Notes: generated from the letters alone by a model not told the origin. Counted from the stretch's first letter, positions 44,469-54,579 are shown. The stretch is DNA of 64,000 bases from Planctomycetota bacterium (GCA_016794425.1 JAEUHR010000028.1:124001-188000); one strand, 5' to 3'. Numbers and translations are program-made.

Positions 44469-47165
44469 TCAGTCCTTCTTGGCCGCGCGCCGGCGCGCCG
44501 GGCGCTTCTTGGCCGGGCCCTTGGCGGCGCGCGCGCGCAGCAGTTCGACCGCGCGTTCGAGCGTCAGCGCGTCGGGGTCCTCGTCCTTGGTCAGCGAGGC
44601 GTTGGTCGTTCCGTCGGTGACGTACGGCCCGTAGCGGCCGTCGAGCAGCTTGATGGTCGCCTTGCTGTCCGGGTGCGGACCGAGCTCCTTGCGCGCCTTC
44701 GCCGGCGCGCCGCCGCGGCGGCCGCGGCCGCCGGTCTTCGGCTGCGCGAACAGCGCCAGCGCCTGTTCCATCGTCACGGTCAGCGGCGTCGTGCCCGCCG
44801 GGATGCTGCGCGTCTCCTTGCCCCACTTCAGGTACGGCCCGTAGCGGCCGTTCGCGGCCAGCACCGGCTCGTCGGTGCCCTCCGCCGTCTTCGCGGTGCC
44901 GACTTCGCGCGGCAGCCGCAGCGTCGCCAGCGCTTCGTCGAGCGTCACGGTCTCCGGTTCCATGCCGGCCAGCAGCGACGCCATCTTCGGCTTCTCCGCG
45001 GGCTTCAGCTTCTTGCCCTTCTTCGCCTCCGGCGTCTCGCCGAGCTGGAAGTACGGGCCGAAGCGCCCGACCTTGACCATGACCTCGAGTCCGGTCGCCG
45101 GGTCGACGCCGAGCTTGCGCGGCCCTTCGCCGCCCTTCAGCAGCAGCTCGATCGCCTTCGCCAGCGTCATCTCGTCCGGGGCGGTCTCGTCGGGCACCGA
45201 CACGCGCTTGTCGCCGCAGGACAGGAACGGGCCGTAACGCCCGACGCGGACTTCGACCAGCTCGCCGGCCTCGTTGGTGCCGAGCGGGATCGAGCAGATC
45301 TTGCGCGGGTCGATGTGTTCCTCGACGCCGGTGACGCGCTCGCGCAGGCCCGGCGAGCCGCTCTTGCCGGTGTCGCCGAGGAAGAAGTGCTTCAGGTAGT
45401 CGAGGCGCTTCGCGCGGCCGTTGCTGATCTCGTCGAGGTCGTCCTCCATCTTGGCGGTGAACTGGTAGTCGACCAGCCAGCCGAGGTAGGACGCGAGCAG
45501 GTCGACGACCGCGAACGCCGTGAACGTCGGCACCAGCGCGGTGCCGCGTTTGAACACGTACTCGCGTCGCACGATCGTCTCGATGATCGCCGCGTAGGTC
45601 GACGGCCGGCCGATGCCGCGCGACTCGAGTTCCTTGATCAGGCCCGCTTCGGTCACGCGCGGCGGCGGCTGCGTCGTGTGGCCGCTCGGCGCGAACTCGC
45701 GCGCGGTCGCCGCGGCGCCCTTGGCGAGGTTCGGTAGCACGCGTTCGGCCTCGGCCAGCTCGCTGTCGGCGTCCTCGAGGTCCTCGACGTAGGCCAGCCG
45801 GTAGCCGGCGAACTCGATCGTCTTGCCGGTCGCGGTGAACTTCGCTTCGCCGTGCGCCCCGGTCGGCATCACCAGCGTCATCGTCGTGCGCTGGCCGCGG
45901 GCGTCCTTCATCTGGCAGGCGACCGTGCGGCGCCAGATCAGGTCGTAGACGCGCCGTTCGTCCTCGCCGACGTCGCCGGCCAGCGCGTTCGGGTGCGGGA
46001 AGTCGCTGCCGGCCGGCCGGATCGCCTCGTGGGCCTCCTGCGCGTTCTTGACCTTGGTCTGGTACTGCCGCGGCGCGTCGGGCAGGTACTCGGCGCCGAA
46101 CTCGCGCGCGATCAGCGAGCGCGCCGCGGCGATCGCCTGCGAGCTCAGCGTCGTCGAGTCGGTGCGCATGTAGGTGATGTAGCCGTTCTCGTAGAGCCGC
46201 TGCGCGGCGCGCATCGTGCGCTGTGCCGCGAAGCGCAGCTTGCGCGCCGCTTCCTGCTGCAGCGTCGACGTCGTGAACGGCGGGTACGGGCGCTCGACGT
46301 ACGGCTTCTGCTCGACGTCGGCGACGCGCGCCGGTTTGCCGGCCAGTTCGGCCGCGAGCGCCTCGGCCGCCGCCTTGCCGAGCACGGTCAGCGCCTTCGG
46401 ATCGCCCTTCAGCTTGCCCGAGTCGGGGTCGAAGTCGCGGCCGGTCGCGACGCGCGTCGGGCCGAGGCCGACCAGGTTGGCCGGGAACGGCGTCGGTTCG
46501 CCCTGCGCCGGCGCGAACGTCGCCTCGAGGCTCCAGTAGTCGGCCGGCACGAACCGCATGCGCTCGCGTTCGCGTTCGACGATCAGGCGCACGGCGACGC
46601 TCTGCACGCGGCCGGCCGACAGCCGCGGCCGGACCTTCTTCCACAGCAGCGGCGACACCGTGTAGCCGTAGAGGCGGTCGACGATGCGGCGCGTCTCCTG
46701 CGCCTCGACCAGGTCCATGTCGATCTGGCGCGGGTTCTCGAGCGCCTCGAGGATCGCGGACTTCGTGATCTCGTGGAACACCAGCCGCCTGGTCTCGCAC
46801 TTCGGCTGCAGCTCCTGCACCAGGTGCCAGCTGATCGACTCGCCTTCGCGGTCTTCGTCGGTCGCGAGGTAGAGCACCGGCGCGTCCTGCACCATGCTCT
46901 TCAGTTTCTTCAGGTGGTCGCGCTTGTCGGCCGGCACGACGTAGAGCGTCTTGAAGTCGTTGTCGACGTCGATGCCGAGCTTGGCCCACTTCTCCTTCTT
47001 CAGTGCCGCCGGCACCTCGCTGGCGTCGCCGGGCAGGTCGCGGATGTGGCCGATGCTGGCTTCGATCCGGTAGGCGGACCCCAGGAACTTGCCGATCGTG
47101 CGCGCCTTTGCCGGCGACTCGACGATCACGAGAGGGGTACCGTCGGCTTTCTTCTTGCTGGCCAT
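44469..47165 (-). CDS. topA: DNA topoisomerase I
   Basis: 898 residues from the ATG at 47165. Toprim domain: LVIVESPAKARTIGKFLG and ATDEDREGESISWHL with the metal-binding acidic triad. The catalytic Tyr is in NGYITYMRTDST. Further signatures are RPRLSAGRVQSVAVRL and TEAGLIKELESRGIGRPSTYA. Instead of zinc fingers the C-terminus has four repeats built on GRYGPFLSCG, GRFGPYFQLG, GRYGPYLKWG and GRYGPYVTDG, as in cyanobacterial and actinobacterial enzymes, and ends in a Lys/Arg/Ala-rich DNA-binding tail. It relaxes negative supercoils. The gene probably has its own promoter in the 163-bp gap upstream. Confidence 0.95.
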   Translation of the reverse strand: MASKKKADGTPLVIVESPAKARTIGKFLGSAYRIEASIGHIRDLPGDASEVPAALKKEKWAKLGIDVDNDFKTLYVVPADKRDHLKKLKSMVQDAPVLYLATDEDREGESISWHLVQELQPKCETRRLVFHEITKSAILEALENPRQIDMDLVEAQETRRIVDRLYGYTVSPLLWKKVRPRLSAGRVQSVAVRLIVERERERMRFVPADYWSLEATFAPAQGEPTPFPANLVGLGPTRVATGRDFDPDSGKLKGDPKALTVLGKAAAEALAAELAGKPARVADVEQKPYVERPYPPFTTSTLQQEAARKLRFAAQRTMRAAQRLYENGYITYMRTDSTTLSSQAIAAARSLIAREFGAEYLPDAPRQYQTKVKNAQEAHEAIRPAGSDFPHPNALAGDVGEDERRVYDLIWRRTVACQMKDARGQRTTMTLVMPTGAHGEAKFTATGKTIEFAGYRLAYVEDLEDADSELAEAERVLPNLAKGAAATAREFAPSGHTTQPPPRVTEAGLIKELESRGIGRPSTYAAIIETIVRREYVFKRGTALVPTFTAFAVVDLLASYLGWLVDYQFTAKMEDDLDEISNGRAKRLDYLKHFFLGDTGKSGSPGLRERVTGVEEHIDPRKICSIPLGTNEAGELVEVRVGRYGPFLSCGDKRVSVPDETAPDEMTLAKAIELLLKGGEGPRKLGVDPATGLEVMVKVGRFGPYFQLGETPEAKKGKKLKPAEKPKMASLLAGMEPETVTLDEALATLRLPREVGTAKTAEGTDEPVLAANGRYGPYLKWGKETRSIPAGTTPLTVTMEQALALFAQPKTGGRGRRGGAPAKARKELGPHPDSKATIKLLDGRYGPYVTDGTTNASLTKDEDPDALTLERAVELLRARAAKGPAKKRPARRRAAKKD

Positions 47166-47328
47166 CGTGCGGGTGGGGCCCTTGTTAGGGGCGGCGGGAA
47201 CGGGCTGTCAAGGATTCGGCCGCAGACGTCGTGCGGCTGGAGCCGGTCGGCGCGGCGCTGTGGGCGACCGCGGCGCCGCCGCGCCGTGCCGTTCCGGGCC
47301 GGCGGATCGGGCCTTCCGGGCGGATCCG

Positions 47329-47985
47329 CTACCCGCGGCTGTCGGCCGAGCCGCCGTCCCGGGGCAGCGCACCGCGCCACTGGCCGCGGCGCAGCAGGTC
47401 CAGCTTCTCGGCGAGCCGCGGCAGCGCGCGCGTGTAGCGCTTGCGCGCCGCCTCGGCCGACAGCGACAGCCGGTCGCCGAGTTCGGCGAACGTCAGGCCT
47501 TCCCAGTCGCGCAGCCGGATCGCCTCGCGGTCCTCGGCGTCGAGCAGTTCGACGGCCAGCCGCAGCCAGTGCTGCTGTTCGTCGCGCGCCGCGGCGACCG
47601 GCGGCTCGGTGACGCAGCGCTGCGGCGCGTCCAGGTGCAGCACCGAGTCGGTCGGCAGCGCCCGCTGGCGGCGGTGGTCGCGCTGCGCGCGCTGCACGTA
47701 GCGTACGCGGTCGACCACGTTGTTCTCGACGATGCGCGCCAGCAGCGCCCGGAACGCGGCCGCGTCCTCGATCGCGAAGTGCGGCCCGTCGCGCAGCACG
47801 TCGAGCAGCGCTTCCTGCACGAAGTCCTGCGTGTCGCCGTCGCGGCGTGCGACCGGCGACAGGCGTTTCTTCACGTGGGCCTCGATCCACGGCAGGTGGT
47901 CGGCGACCAGCTGGCGCAGCGCCGTCTCGTCGCCGCGCGCGACGCGTTCCACGCGGCGCGTGATCGAACCGTCGTCGTCGGTCAT
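47329..47985 (-). CDS. ECF RNA polymerase sigma factor
   Basis: 218 residues from the ATG at 47985, which overlaps the stop of the kinase gene by 4 bp (ATGA). Sigma-2 region: LRQLVADHLPWIEAHVKKRL and DTQDFVQEALLDVLR; sigma-4 region: LLDAEDREAIRLRDWEGLTFAELGDRLSLSAEAARKRYTRAL. This fits the planctomycete-type ECF groups that pair with protein kinases instead of anti-sigma factors. Its activity may be set by phosphorylation by the upstream kinase; this is inference from coupling. Confidence 0.9.
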   Translation of the reverse strand: MTDDDGSITRRVERVARGDETALRQLVADHLPWIEAHVKKRLSPVARRDGDTQDFVQEALLDVLRDGPHFAIEDAAAFRALLARIVENNVVDRVRYVQRAQRDHRRQRALPTDSVLHLDAPQRCVTEPPVAAARDEQQHWLRLAVELLDAEDREAIRLRDWEGLTFAELGDRLSLSAEAARKRYTRALPRLAEKLDLLRRGQWRGALPRDGGSADSRG

Positions 47986-50849
47986 GGTGCGAGCCTCCGT
48001 TGCAGGGTCTGGAAGTCCTCGCGGCCGCCGAGGCCACGGAACCGGCGGTCCGCGAGCAGGCGTCGCGCCTCGCCGTGGTCGAGTTCGGCGATCGCCTGCA
48101 GCGCCTGCACCGCGACGCCGCCGTAGGTCAGCGCGTCGTTGCCGGCGGCGGACCCGGCGGCGCGCGCGGCGGCTTCGGCGGCCATGCGCAGCGTCGCGAC
48201 CTTGTTCGGGGCGTTGGCGATCGCGGCGGCCGCGGCGGCGACCGCGTCGGTGCCGCGGTCCACGCGGGCCAGCGCGTGCGCCAGCAGGCCCTGGTGCAGA
48301 CCCAGCATCGTGCGCGCCATCGGATCGTCGGGGGTCGCCGCCAGCACGACCTGCTGCTGGGCCACGGCCCGCTCGGCGTGGTGGATGGCATCGGCGTAGC
48401 GGCCGTGTTCGTTGGCGGACGACGCCAGCGCGTTCCAGGTCATCGCCAGCTCGATCCGGAACACGCGGTGGTCCGGCTGCTCCTCGACCAGCTGCACGAG
48501 ACGGGCACACGCGCGCTGCAGCAGACGCTCGGCTTCGGCGTGCGAGCCGTCGCGGTCGTCGCGCAGCAAGAGGCAGTTCGCGAGCTGGCGGTCGACCTCG
48601 GCGAGCAGCATGCGCTCGGCCTGCGTGTTCGGTGCCACGTCCTCGTCGGTCGGCAGCGCGGTCGCTGCGCGCAGCGTCGCCTCGGCGAGGTCCAGGCGGT
48701 CGTCCACCATGCGGCGCAGCGCCAGCTCGGTGCTGGCGAGCAGCATCGCGCGCTGCAGCGCGCGCGAACCCGGGAACAGGCGCAGGTTCGTCGCCGTGAC
48801 CTGGATCGCTTCCTGCAGCGCGGCCTCGGCGTCGGCTGCCCGACCCAGGTGCTGCAGTGCCGATCCCAGCGTGGCCATCGCCAGTGCCTTCTCGACCGCG
48901 AGCACCGGCTCGGCCGGCAGCGCGTCGATGCTCGCCACCACCTTGCGCAGCCGCGTCTGCGCGTCGCCGTAGCGGTCCTCGGCCAGGTCGATGCGGCCGA
49001 GCGCCGCTTCGGCGCGCACGCGCAGCGCGGCGGCCTCCGGATCGCCCGGCGGCAGCAGGTCCAGCACGCGCTGCGCCAGCTGCTTCGCTTCGGCGCGCCG
49101 GTCGGCGCGGTCTGCGAGCACGCTCGCGCGCAGCAGCAGCACGCCGGCCAGTTCGCGCCGCGACACCGCCTGCGTGGCGGCATCGGGACCGAGGTCGCGC
49201 CAGTGTGCCTCGGCGCGCGCGAACTCCGCGTCGCCGCTGTTCGGGTCGGCGAGCTGCCGCACCAGCAGTTCGCGCTGCAGCAGCCGGCCGACCAGGGTGC
49301 GGTGGGCGGGCGCCGTGGGCTCGCCGGACGCATCGAGCAGCTCGCGCGCGCGGCGGCACGCGGCGAACGCGTCGGTGAGCCGCCCCAGGTTGGCGTAGAT
49401 CGCCGCGGCGCCGATCAGCGCCGACGCGACGCGATCGCGGCGCGCCGGTTCGTCGACTCGCAGCGCCAGGAACCGGTCGCACAGCTGCACGACGGCGTCG
49501 GCGCGCGGCTCGTGGCGGCGGACCGAGCCCGGCAGTCGGTCGAGCTGGTCGGCGAGCAGCGCCAGCGTCTGTTCGATGCTCTGGAAGCCGAGCTGCTCGG
49601 CTTCGGCCAGCACCGCGCGTTCGCGCCGGATCGCGCGGTTGGTCGCCTGCTGGTGCAGCGCGTAGGCCAGCGGCGCGCCGATGCCGGCGGCCGCGATCGC
49701 GGTGCCGGCGATCACGCGCAGGTGGTGGCGGCGCACCCACTTCGCGGTGCGGGTCACGAGACCCGGCGCCGCGGCCCGGATCGGCTCGATGCGCAGGAAT
49801 CGGCGCAGGTCGGCGGCGAACTCGCCGGCGCTGGCGTAGCGGTCCTGCGGTCGCCGCTCGAGCGCCTTGTGGCAGACCGTCTGCAGGTCGCGCGGCGCGC
49901 TCGGTGCCGCGGTGCGCAGCGACGGGAACTCACCGTGCTCGATGCGGCGCATCACCACGCGCGCCGTGTCGCCGTCGAACGGGCGGCGCCGCGCCAGCAG
50001 TTCGTACAGCACGATGCCGAGCGAGAACACGTCCGACGCGGGCCCGACCTGGCCGGTGCCGGTGACCTGCTCGGGGCTCGCGTAGTGCGGGGTGCCGAGG
50101 AAGTCGACGGTCGCCGAGCGCGACCGCGGTTCGAGTTCCTTGACGAGCCCGAAGTCCAGCAGCCGCACGCTGCCGTCGTGGCCGAGCATCACGTTGTGCG
50201 GCTTCACGTCGCGGTGCACGAGACCGTGGTCGTGCGCGTGCTGCAGCGCGTCGGCCAGCCGCGCGCACAGCTCGGCCGCCTCGGCGGCGCGGCTGCAGTC
50301 GGCGCGCACGCCGAGCCGCTCGTTCTGCATCACCTCGTTCAGCGGCCGCCCGTCGACGAACTCCATGCTGAAGAAGTGCACGCCGCGCGCCTCGCCGACC
50401 TCGAAGATCGGCACGATCGCCGGGTGCCGCAGGCGCGACGCGGCGGCGGCCTCGTGGCGGAAGCGCTCGATCGCGCGTGCCGACAGCGTCTGCTGGTTCG
50501 ACAACACCTTCAGCGCCACCCGCCGCCGCAGCGAGATCTGTTCCGCCTCGAACACGATGCCCATGCCGCCGCGGCCGACTTCGCGCTGCAACCGGTAGTC
50601 GCCGAGCGTCTGGCCGGCGCGCAGCGACGGCGGGGCGTCGGCAGGGCCGTCGCCGTCGCCGTCGGCCGCGAACATCGGCTCGAGCAGGTCGCGCAGCTCG
50701 GCATGCCGGCGCAGGAACTCCTCGCGCGCGCCGGCGGCCGTGTGGTCGTCGGCGGTGCCGCGGAACTGCAGGAACGCGTCCATGGCGCGCGCCAGGCGCT
50801 CGAGGCGCGTGGTCCGGTCGTCCGGCGTGGGTTCGGGGCTCGGCTGCAT
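47982..50849 (-). CDS. Membrane Ser/Thr protein kinase with TPR sensor domain
   Basis: 955 residues from the ATG at 50849. Kinase domain at about 85-350: Gly-rich loop GRGGMGIVF (residues 92-100), Lys in VALKVL, catalytic HRDVKPHN (212-219), DFG (232-234) and SPEQ activation segment end. A membrane helix follows (residues about 379-398: VIAGTAIAAAGIGAPLAYAL). The extracytoplasmic 550 residues are TPR-like helical repeats. It is the PknB-type kinase common in Planctomycetota. The stop overlaps the ECF sigma start (ATGA), so kinase and sigma are translated together. Confidence 0.95.
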   Translation of the reverse strand: MQPSPEPTPDDRTTRLERLARAMDAFLQFRGTADDHTAAGAREEFLRRHAELRDLLEPMFAADGDGDGPADAPPSLRAGQTLGDYRLQREVGRGGMGIVFEAEQISLRRRVALKVLSNQQTLSARAIERFRHEAAAASRLRHPAIVPIFEVGEARGVHFFSMEFVDGRPLNEVMQNERLGVRADCSRAAEAAELCARLADALQHAHDHGLVHRDVKPHNVMLGHDGSVRLLDFGLVKELEPRSRSATVDFLGTPHYASPEQVTGTGQVGPASDVFSLGIVLYELLARRRPFDGDTARVVMRRIEHGEFPSLRTAAPSAPRDLQTVCHKALERRPQDRYASAGEFAADLRRFLRIEPIRAAAPGLVTRTAKWVRRHHLRVIAGTAIAAAGIGAPLAYALHQQATNRAIRRERAVLAEAEQLGFQSIEQTLALLADQLDRLPGSVRRHEPRADAVVQLCDRFLALRVDEPARRDRVASALIGAAAIYANLGRLTDAFAACRRARELLDASGEPTAPAHRTLVGRLLQRELLVRQLADPNSGDAEFARAEAHWRDLGPDAATQAVSRRELAGVLLLRASVLADRADRRAEAKQLAQRVLDLLPPGDPEAAALRVRAEAALGRIDLAEDRYGDAQTRLRKVVASIDALPAEPVLAVEKALAMATLGSALQHLGRAADAEAALQEAIQVTATNLRLFPGSRALQRAMLLASTELALRRMVDDRLDLAEATLRAATALPTDEDVAPNTQAERMLLAEVDRQLANCLLLRDDRDGSHAEAERLLQRACARLVQLVEEQPDHRVFRIELAMTWNALASSANEHGRYADAIHHAERAVAQQQVVLAATPDDPMARTMLGLHQGLLAHALARVDRGTDAVAAAAAAIANAPNKVATLRMAAEAAARAAGSAAGNDALTYGGVAVQALQAIAELDHGEARRLLADRRFRGLGGREDFQTLQRRLAP

Positions 50850-51030
50850 CGCTGAGGGGCGGCGCGCGGGGCGGCAGCATACCGCGCCGTGCAACCGTCG
50901 GTCCGGACCACAGCGTCGCGGCGCGCGCCCAGCGGACAGCGATTTTCGCGCGCCGCGACATCCGCAACGCCGCTGTCCGCCGCGAGCGTCCGGCGGCGCT
51001 CCGAAGGGCGACAGCATTCCCCGAACGAGC

Positions 51031-53307
51031 ATGAACATGAACCACGTTTCTCTCTCGCGATGTGCCGCTGCGGCGGCGTTCTTCCTCGGCAGTGCGTTCG
51101 CGCAGGCGGAGCCGGGCAGCGGCCCGGTGACGCTGGTGCGCCACGGCACCGCGCCGATCCACACCGGCGCCGACGACGGCGGCCAGCCCTACGGCGTCTG
51201 GGCGGTCGGCGACGGCTACAAGGTCGGCTTCGCCGGCGGCCTGCAGTTCGTGCCCTACACGGGGCGCGGCGACGGCCCGTCGCCGGCGTGGCGCTGGCGC
51301 ACGGCGTCGGCGCGCGTCGGCGCGCTCGAACTCGTGACCGCCGAGCCGAACCTGCGCTACGGCGACTGGCGCGCCGAGTACGACCTCGGCGCCGTCGTCG
51401 AGGCCTACGACGTGCGCGCTGACGGCGTCGAGCAGACGTTCGTGCTGCGCGAACCGCCGCGGGCAGCCGGTGACCTCGTGATCCGCGGTGCGGTCGAGTC
51501 GCTGCTGTCGGCGCGGCCGGTCGCGAACGGCGTCGAGTATGCCGACGCGAACGGCGTCCCGCGCGTGCACTACGGTGCGGCCGTGGCGGTCGATGCGCGC
51601 GGCGACCGGCAGGTCATGTCGACCACGGTCGTCGACGGTGGCATCGAGCTGCGGCTCGACGGCGGCTGGCTCGCGACCGCGGCGTTCCCGCTGGTCGTCG
51701 ATCCGCTGGTTGCGCCCTTGACGGTGACGACCGGCACGCCGATCGACGAGGTCGCGGTGGCCCACGATCCGCTCGGCAGCAAGAACCTGTGGTTCGCCGA
51801 GGTGCGCTACGTCGGCGCCGACGCCGACCTGCTGCTGTGGCGCGCCGACGCCGACGGCGACAACCCGGTGCTGGTCAGCACCGACGTCTCGGCGTCGTGG
51901 TCGTCGATCGAACCGGCGCTCGGCGTCAACCGGCCCGGTGCCAGCACGATCCTGGCCTGGACGCGCGACATCCTGGCCGGCGGCGAACGGTACGTGCGGT
52001 TGCACGTGCACGACCGTGCCGACCTCGGCTTCGACGCCACGGTGCTGTACCTGTCGGTGCCGGGCGGACGCAACTGCTGGCGGCCGACCGTCGGCCACGA
52101 GCTGTCGCCGGTGTCGTTCACGTCGTCGCTGGTCGCGTTCCAGGTCGAGGGCACCGGCGGGTTCGCCAACCTCTCGGTCAGCGAGATCCACGCGGCGGTG
52201 ATCGCGTGCGGCGGCAACGGCTCGATCGTGACCACGTTCCCGGTCGCGGCGGGGGTCGGCATCGACCACGAACGGCCGTCGCTGGCCAAGGTCGACGTCG
52301 GGCCCACGCGGGAGTGGACCGTCGCCTACCAGCGCTACACGATGATGGCGGGCGGGTTCGAATGGGACATCGGCCTGCGCCGCATCGACCAGGCGAACGT
52401 CGTCGGCGCCGAGTACCTGATCCCGGACGGCGGCATCGACCAGCACGAGATGGCGCCGGTGCTCGCCGGCACCGACGACCGCCTGCTGCTGTTCTGCACC
52501 GCCTCGGACGGTCCGGACACGATCGCCAAGCCGAACGGCAGGAACGGCCACCGCATCCTCGGCACGCGCATCGACTGGAACGGCGCCGCGTTCACGACGC
52601 CGCACGGCACCAAGGTCCTGCAGCAGAACGCCGATCCGCGGCTCGAACTCGGCGGCGCCGACCTCGACCTGACGACGCGCAGCCACTGGGCGCTGTCGTT
52701 CCGCAGCAACGTGACCCAGAACGTCTACCTGCGCGTCTACGGCTACACCGCTTCGGAGCTGTGGCGCGACGACGTCGACGCGCCGACGACCGGGCTCGGC
52801 ACCAGCATCGGCGGTGGCGTGTGCTACCTCGGCGACGAGGGTGACTTCGCGGTCGCCTACGGCATCGACGATCCGGGTGTCGGCTCCTACGGGCGGCTGC
52901 GGCGCCACTTCTTCGGTGCGCCCAGCTCGTACCACTTCGGCTTCGGCTGCACGACCACCGAGATCGACTGGTTCGGCCCGCGCTGGATCGGCAGCGAGTT
53001 CGCGGGCGTCGAGTTCAGCGGTGCACCCGCGAACTCGTTCACGTTCGCGCTGGTGGCGCTGGCGCCGGCGTCGCTGCAGCTCTACGGCTTCGGCGGCGTG
53101 CACGACGGCTGCTGGCTCTACGTGCCGCTCAGCGGCCCGGACTACGTCATGATGACGTCGCCGATCGTCGGCACCGACGGCGCCTGGCCGCTGCCGCTGA
53201 CCGAGTGGCTCGACAGCGACCTGCTCTACTTCCAGGGCGTGACGTTCGACGCGAACGTGGGCGAGTTCTTCTCGACCAACCGCCTGATCGTGCCGATCGC
53301 GAAGTGA
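51031..53307 (+). CDS. Large secreted protein with shared C-terminal module
   Basis: 758 residues from the ATG at 51031, with a signal peptide (HVSLSRCAAAAAFFLGSAFAQ). The first 240 residues are strand-rich and look like a two-domain beta protein (HTGADDGGQPYGVWAVGDG, ending AAFPLVVDPLVAPLTVT). Residues 240-610 form propeller-like repeats (NLWFAEVRYVGADADLLLW, STILAWTRDILAGGERYVR, WTVAYQRYTMMAGGFEWDIG). The last 120 residues from FGFGC to TNRLIVPIAK are the Cys-containing C-terminal module, very similar in layout to the end of the protein at 12296. No enzyme motif. Surface protein of unknown function; divergent from the kinase. Confidence 0.8.
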   Translation: MNMNHVSLSRCAAAAAFFLGSAFAQAEPGSGPVTLVRHGTAPIHTGADDGGQPYGVWAVGDGYKVGFAGGLQFVPYTGRGDGPSPAWRWRTASARVGALELVTAEPNLRYGDWRAEYDLGAVVEAYDVRADGVEQTFVLREPPRAAGDLVIRGAVESLLSARPVANGVEYADANGVPRVHYGAAVAVDARGDRQVMSTTVVDGGIELRLDGGWLATAAFPLVVDPLVAPLTVTTGTPIDEVAVAHDPLGSKNLWFAEVRYVGADADLLLWRADADGDNPVLVSTDVSASWSSIEPALGVNRPGASTILAWTRDILAGGERYVRLHVHDRADLGFDATVLYLSVPGGRNCWRPTVGHELSPVSFTSSLVAFQVEGTGGFANLSVSEIHAAVIACGGNGSIVTTFPVAAGVGIDHERPSLAKVDVGPTREWTVAYQRYTMMAGGFEWDIGLRRIDQANVVGAEYLIPDGGIDQHEMAPVLAGTDDRLLLFCTASDGPDTIAKPNGRNGHRILGTRIDWNGAAFTTPHGTKVLQQNADPRLELGGADLDLTTRSHWALSFRSNVTQNVYLRVYGYTASELWRDDVDAPTTGLGTSIGGGVCYLGDEGDFAVAYGIDDPGVGSYGRLRRHFFGAPSSYHFGFGCTTTEIDWFGPRWIGSEFAGVEFSGAPANSFTFALVALAPASLQLYGFGGVHDGCWLYVPLSGPDYVMMTSPIVGTDGAWPLPLTEWLDSDLLYFQGVTFDANVGEFFSTNRLIVPIAK

Positions 53308-53338
53308 CCGCGGCGGCGCCGCTGCGCGGGCCCTGGTG

Positions 53339-54514
53339 TCAAGGCTTGCGCAGCGGGCGCACGATCAGGTCCTTCAGCGCGAAGTTGCTGCCTTCGCCGA
53401 CGCGCGTCACGAACAGGTCGTTGTGGTGGCGGATCAGGCCGAACTCGTCGAAGCAGGCCACACCGCCGCAGACCTCCATCGCCAGCACCAGCAGGTCGCT
53501 GGCGGTGCGGCTGCAGTCGACCTTGACCTTCGCGGCCTGTTCGCGCGACAGGCGATCCTGGTCGTAGAGCGTGCAGCAGTGCATCAGCCAGGTCAGGCCG
53601 CGCTCGAGCGCGATGTCCATGTCGACGACGACGTCCTGCACGCGCTGGAAGCGGCCGATCGGCTTGTCGTCGAACTGGATCCGCTCCTCGGCATAGACGC
53701 GCGTCTTGTCGAGCGCGAACGCCAGCGACGCCAGCGCCAGCGAGGCGATGAACAACCGGCCGCCGTTCAGCGTCGTCACCATCACCTTGAAGCCGTCGTT
53801 CTCGGCGCCGAGGATCGCGTCGTCGGGCACCTCGACGTTCTCGAGCATGATCGAGCCGGTCGAGGACTGCTCCCAGACCTTCTTGCCCTGCATCTCCTGG
53901 TAGAAGACGCCCTTCTGCTGCATCGGCACGATGAAGCAGGTCGAGCGCTTGCCGTTGGCGCCGTTCGGGTCGGTCAGTGCGTGCACGACGACGTGGCTGG
54001 CCCAGCGCGCGTTGGTCGACCAGCACTTCTCGCCGTTCAGCACCCAGCGGCCGCCCTTGCGCACAGCCGTGACCTGCGGGTTGGCGGCGTCGCTGCCGCG
54101 GCCGGGCTCCGACAGGCCGAACACGAACATGCGCTCACCGCGCGCCAGGGCCGGCAGGTGCGCCTTCTTCTGCGCTTCGGTGCCGCACAGCTGCAGCGGC
54201 TTCGCGCCCAGCGAGATCGCGGCGCCCGGCGTGATCGCGACGGCCTGGCTGTGGTAGCCGAGAGCCAGGCCCATCAGCACGAGGTCCGTGTGGTCGCCGC
54301 CCTGGCCGCCGTAGGCCTCGGCGATCGGCAGGCCGAACAGGCCCAGCTTGCCCATCGCCTGGATGCAGGAGTCCGGCACGAGCTGGTGTTCGCGCTCCCA
54401 GTGCAGCAGGTGCGGGGCGATCTCGCTGTCGCCGAAGTCCCGCACCGATTCGTAGAAGGCGAACTTGTCGTCGCCGACCAGGTCTTTGAGATACGTGTCG
54501 ATTCGCCGAGGCAT
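53339..54514 (-). CDS. Acyl-CoA dehydrogenase family protein, catalytic Glu not found
   Basis: 391 residues from the ATG at 54514. FAD-binding and middle-domain signatures are clear: FGLSEPGRGSDAANPQVTAV, GGRWVLNGEKCWSTNARWA, and C-terminal helices RIQFDDKPIGRFQRVQDVVVDM and RVGEGSNFALKDLIVRPL. In typical members the base is Glu in Gly-Thr-x-Glu; here it is Gly-Ser-Asn-Phe, and the alternative Glu used by isovaleryl-CoA dehydrogenase is Gly (LNGGRLFIA). So the usual alpha-beta dehydrogenation is doubtful. It may act on another substrate or be a flavin-binding relative. Convergent with the exoprotein at 51031. Confidence 0.85.
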   Translation of the reverse strand: MPRRIDTYLKDLVGDDKFAFYESVRDFGDSEIAPHLLHWEREHQLVPDSCIQAMGKLGLFGLPIAEAYGGQGGDHTDLVLMGLALGYHSQAVAITPGAAISLGAKPLQLCGTEAQKKAHLPALARGERMFVFGLSEPGRGSDAANPQVTAVRKGGRWVLNGEKCWSTNARWASHVVVHALTDPNGANGKRSTCFIVPMQQKGVFYQEMQGKKVWEQSSTGSIMLENVEVPDDAILGAENDGFKVMVTTLNGGRLFIASLALASLAFALDKTRVYAEERIQFDDKPIGRFQRVQDVVVDMDIALERGLTWLMHCCTLYDQDRLSREQAAKVKVDCSRTASDLLVLAMEVCGGVACFDEFGLIRHHNDLFVTRVGEGSNFALKDLIVRPLRKP

Positions 54515-54579
54515 CGTCGCCGCAGCGTAGCGCCGCGGCGCGGTCGAGGCGACGATGCGCTGCGGCGCGGGCGCTCGGT

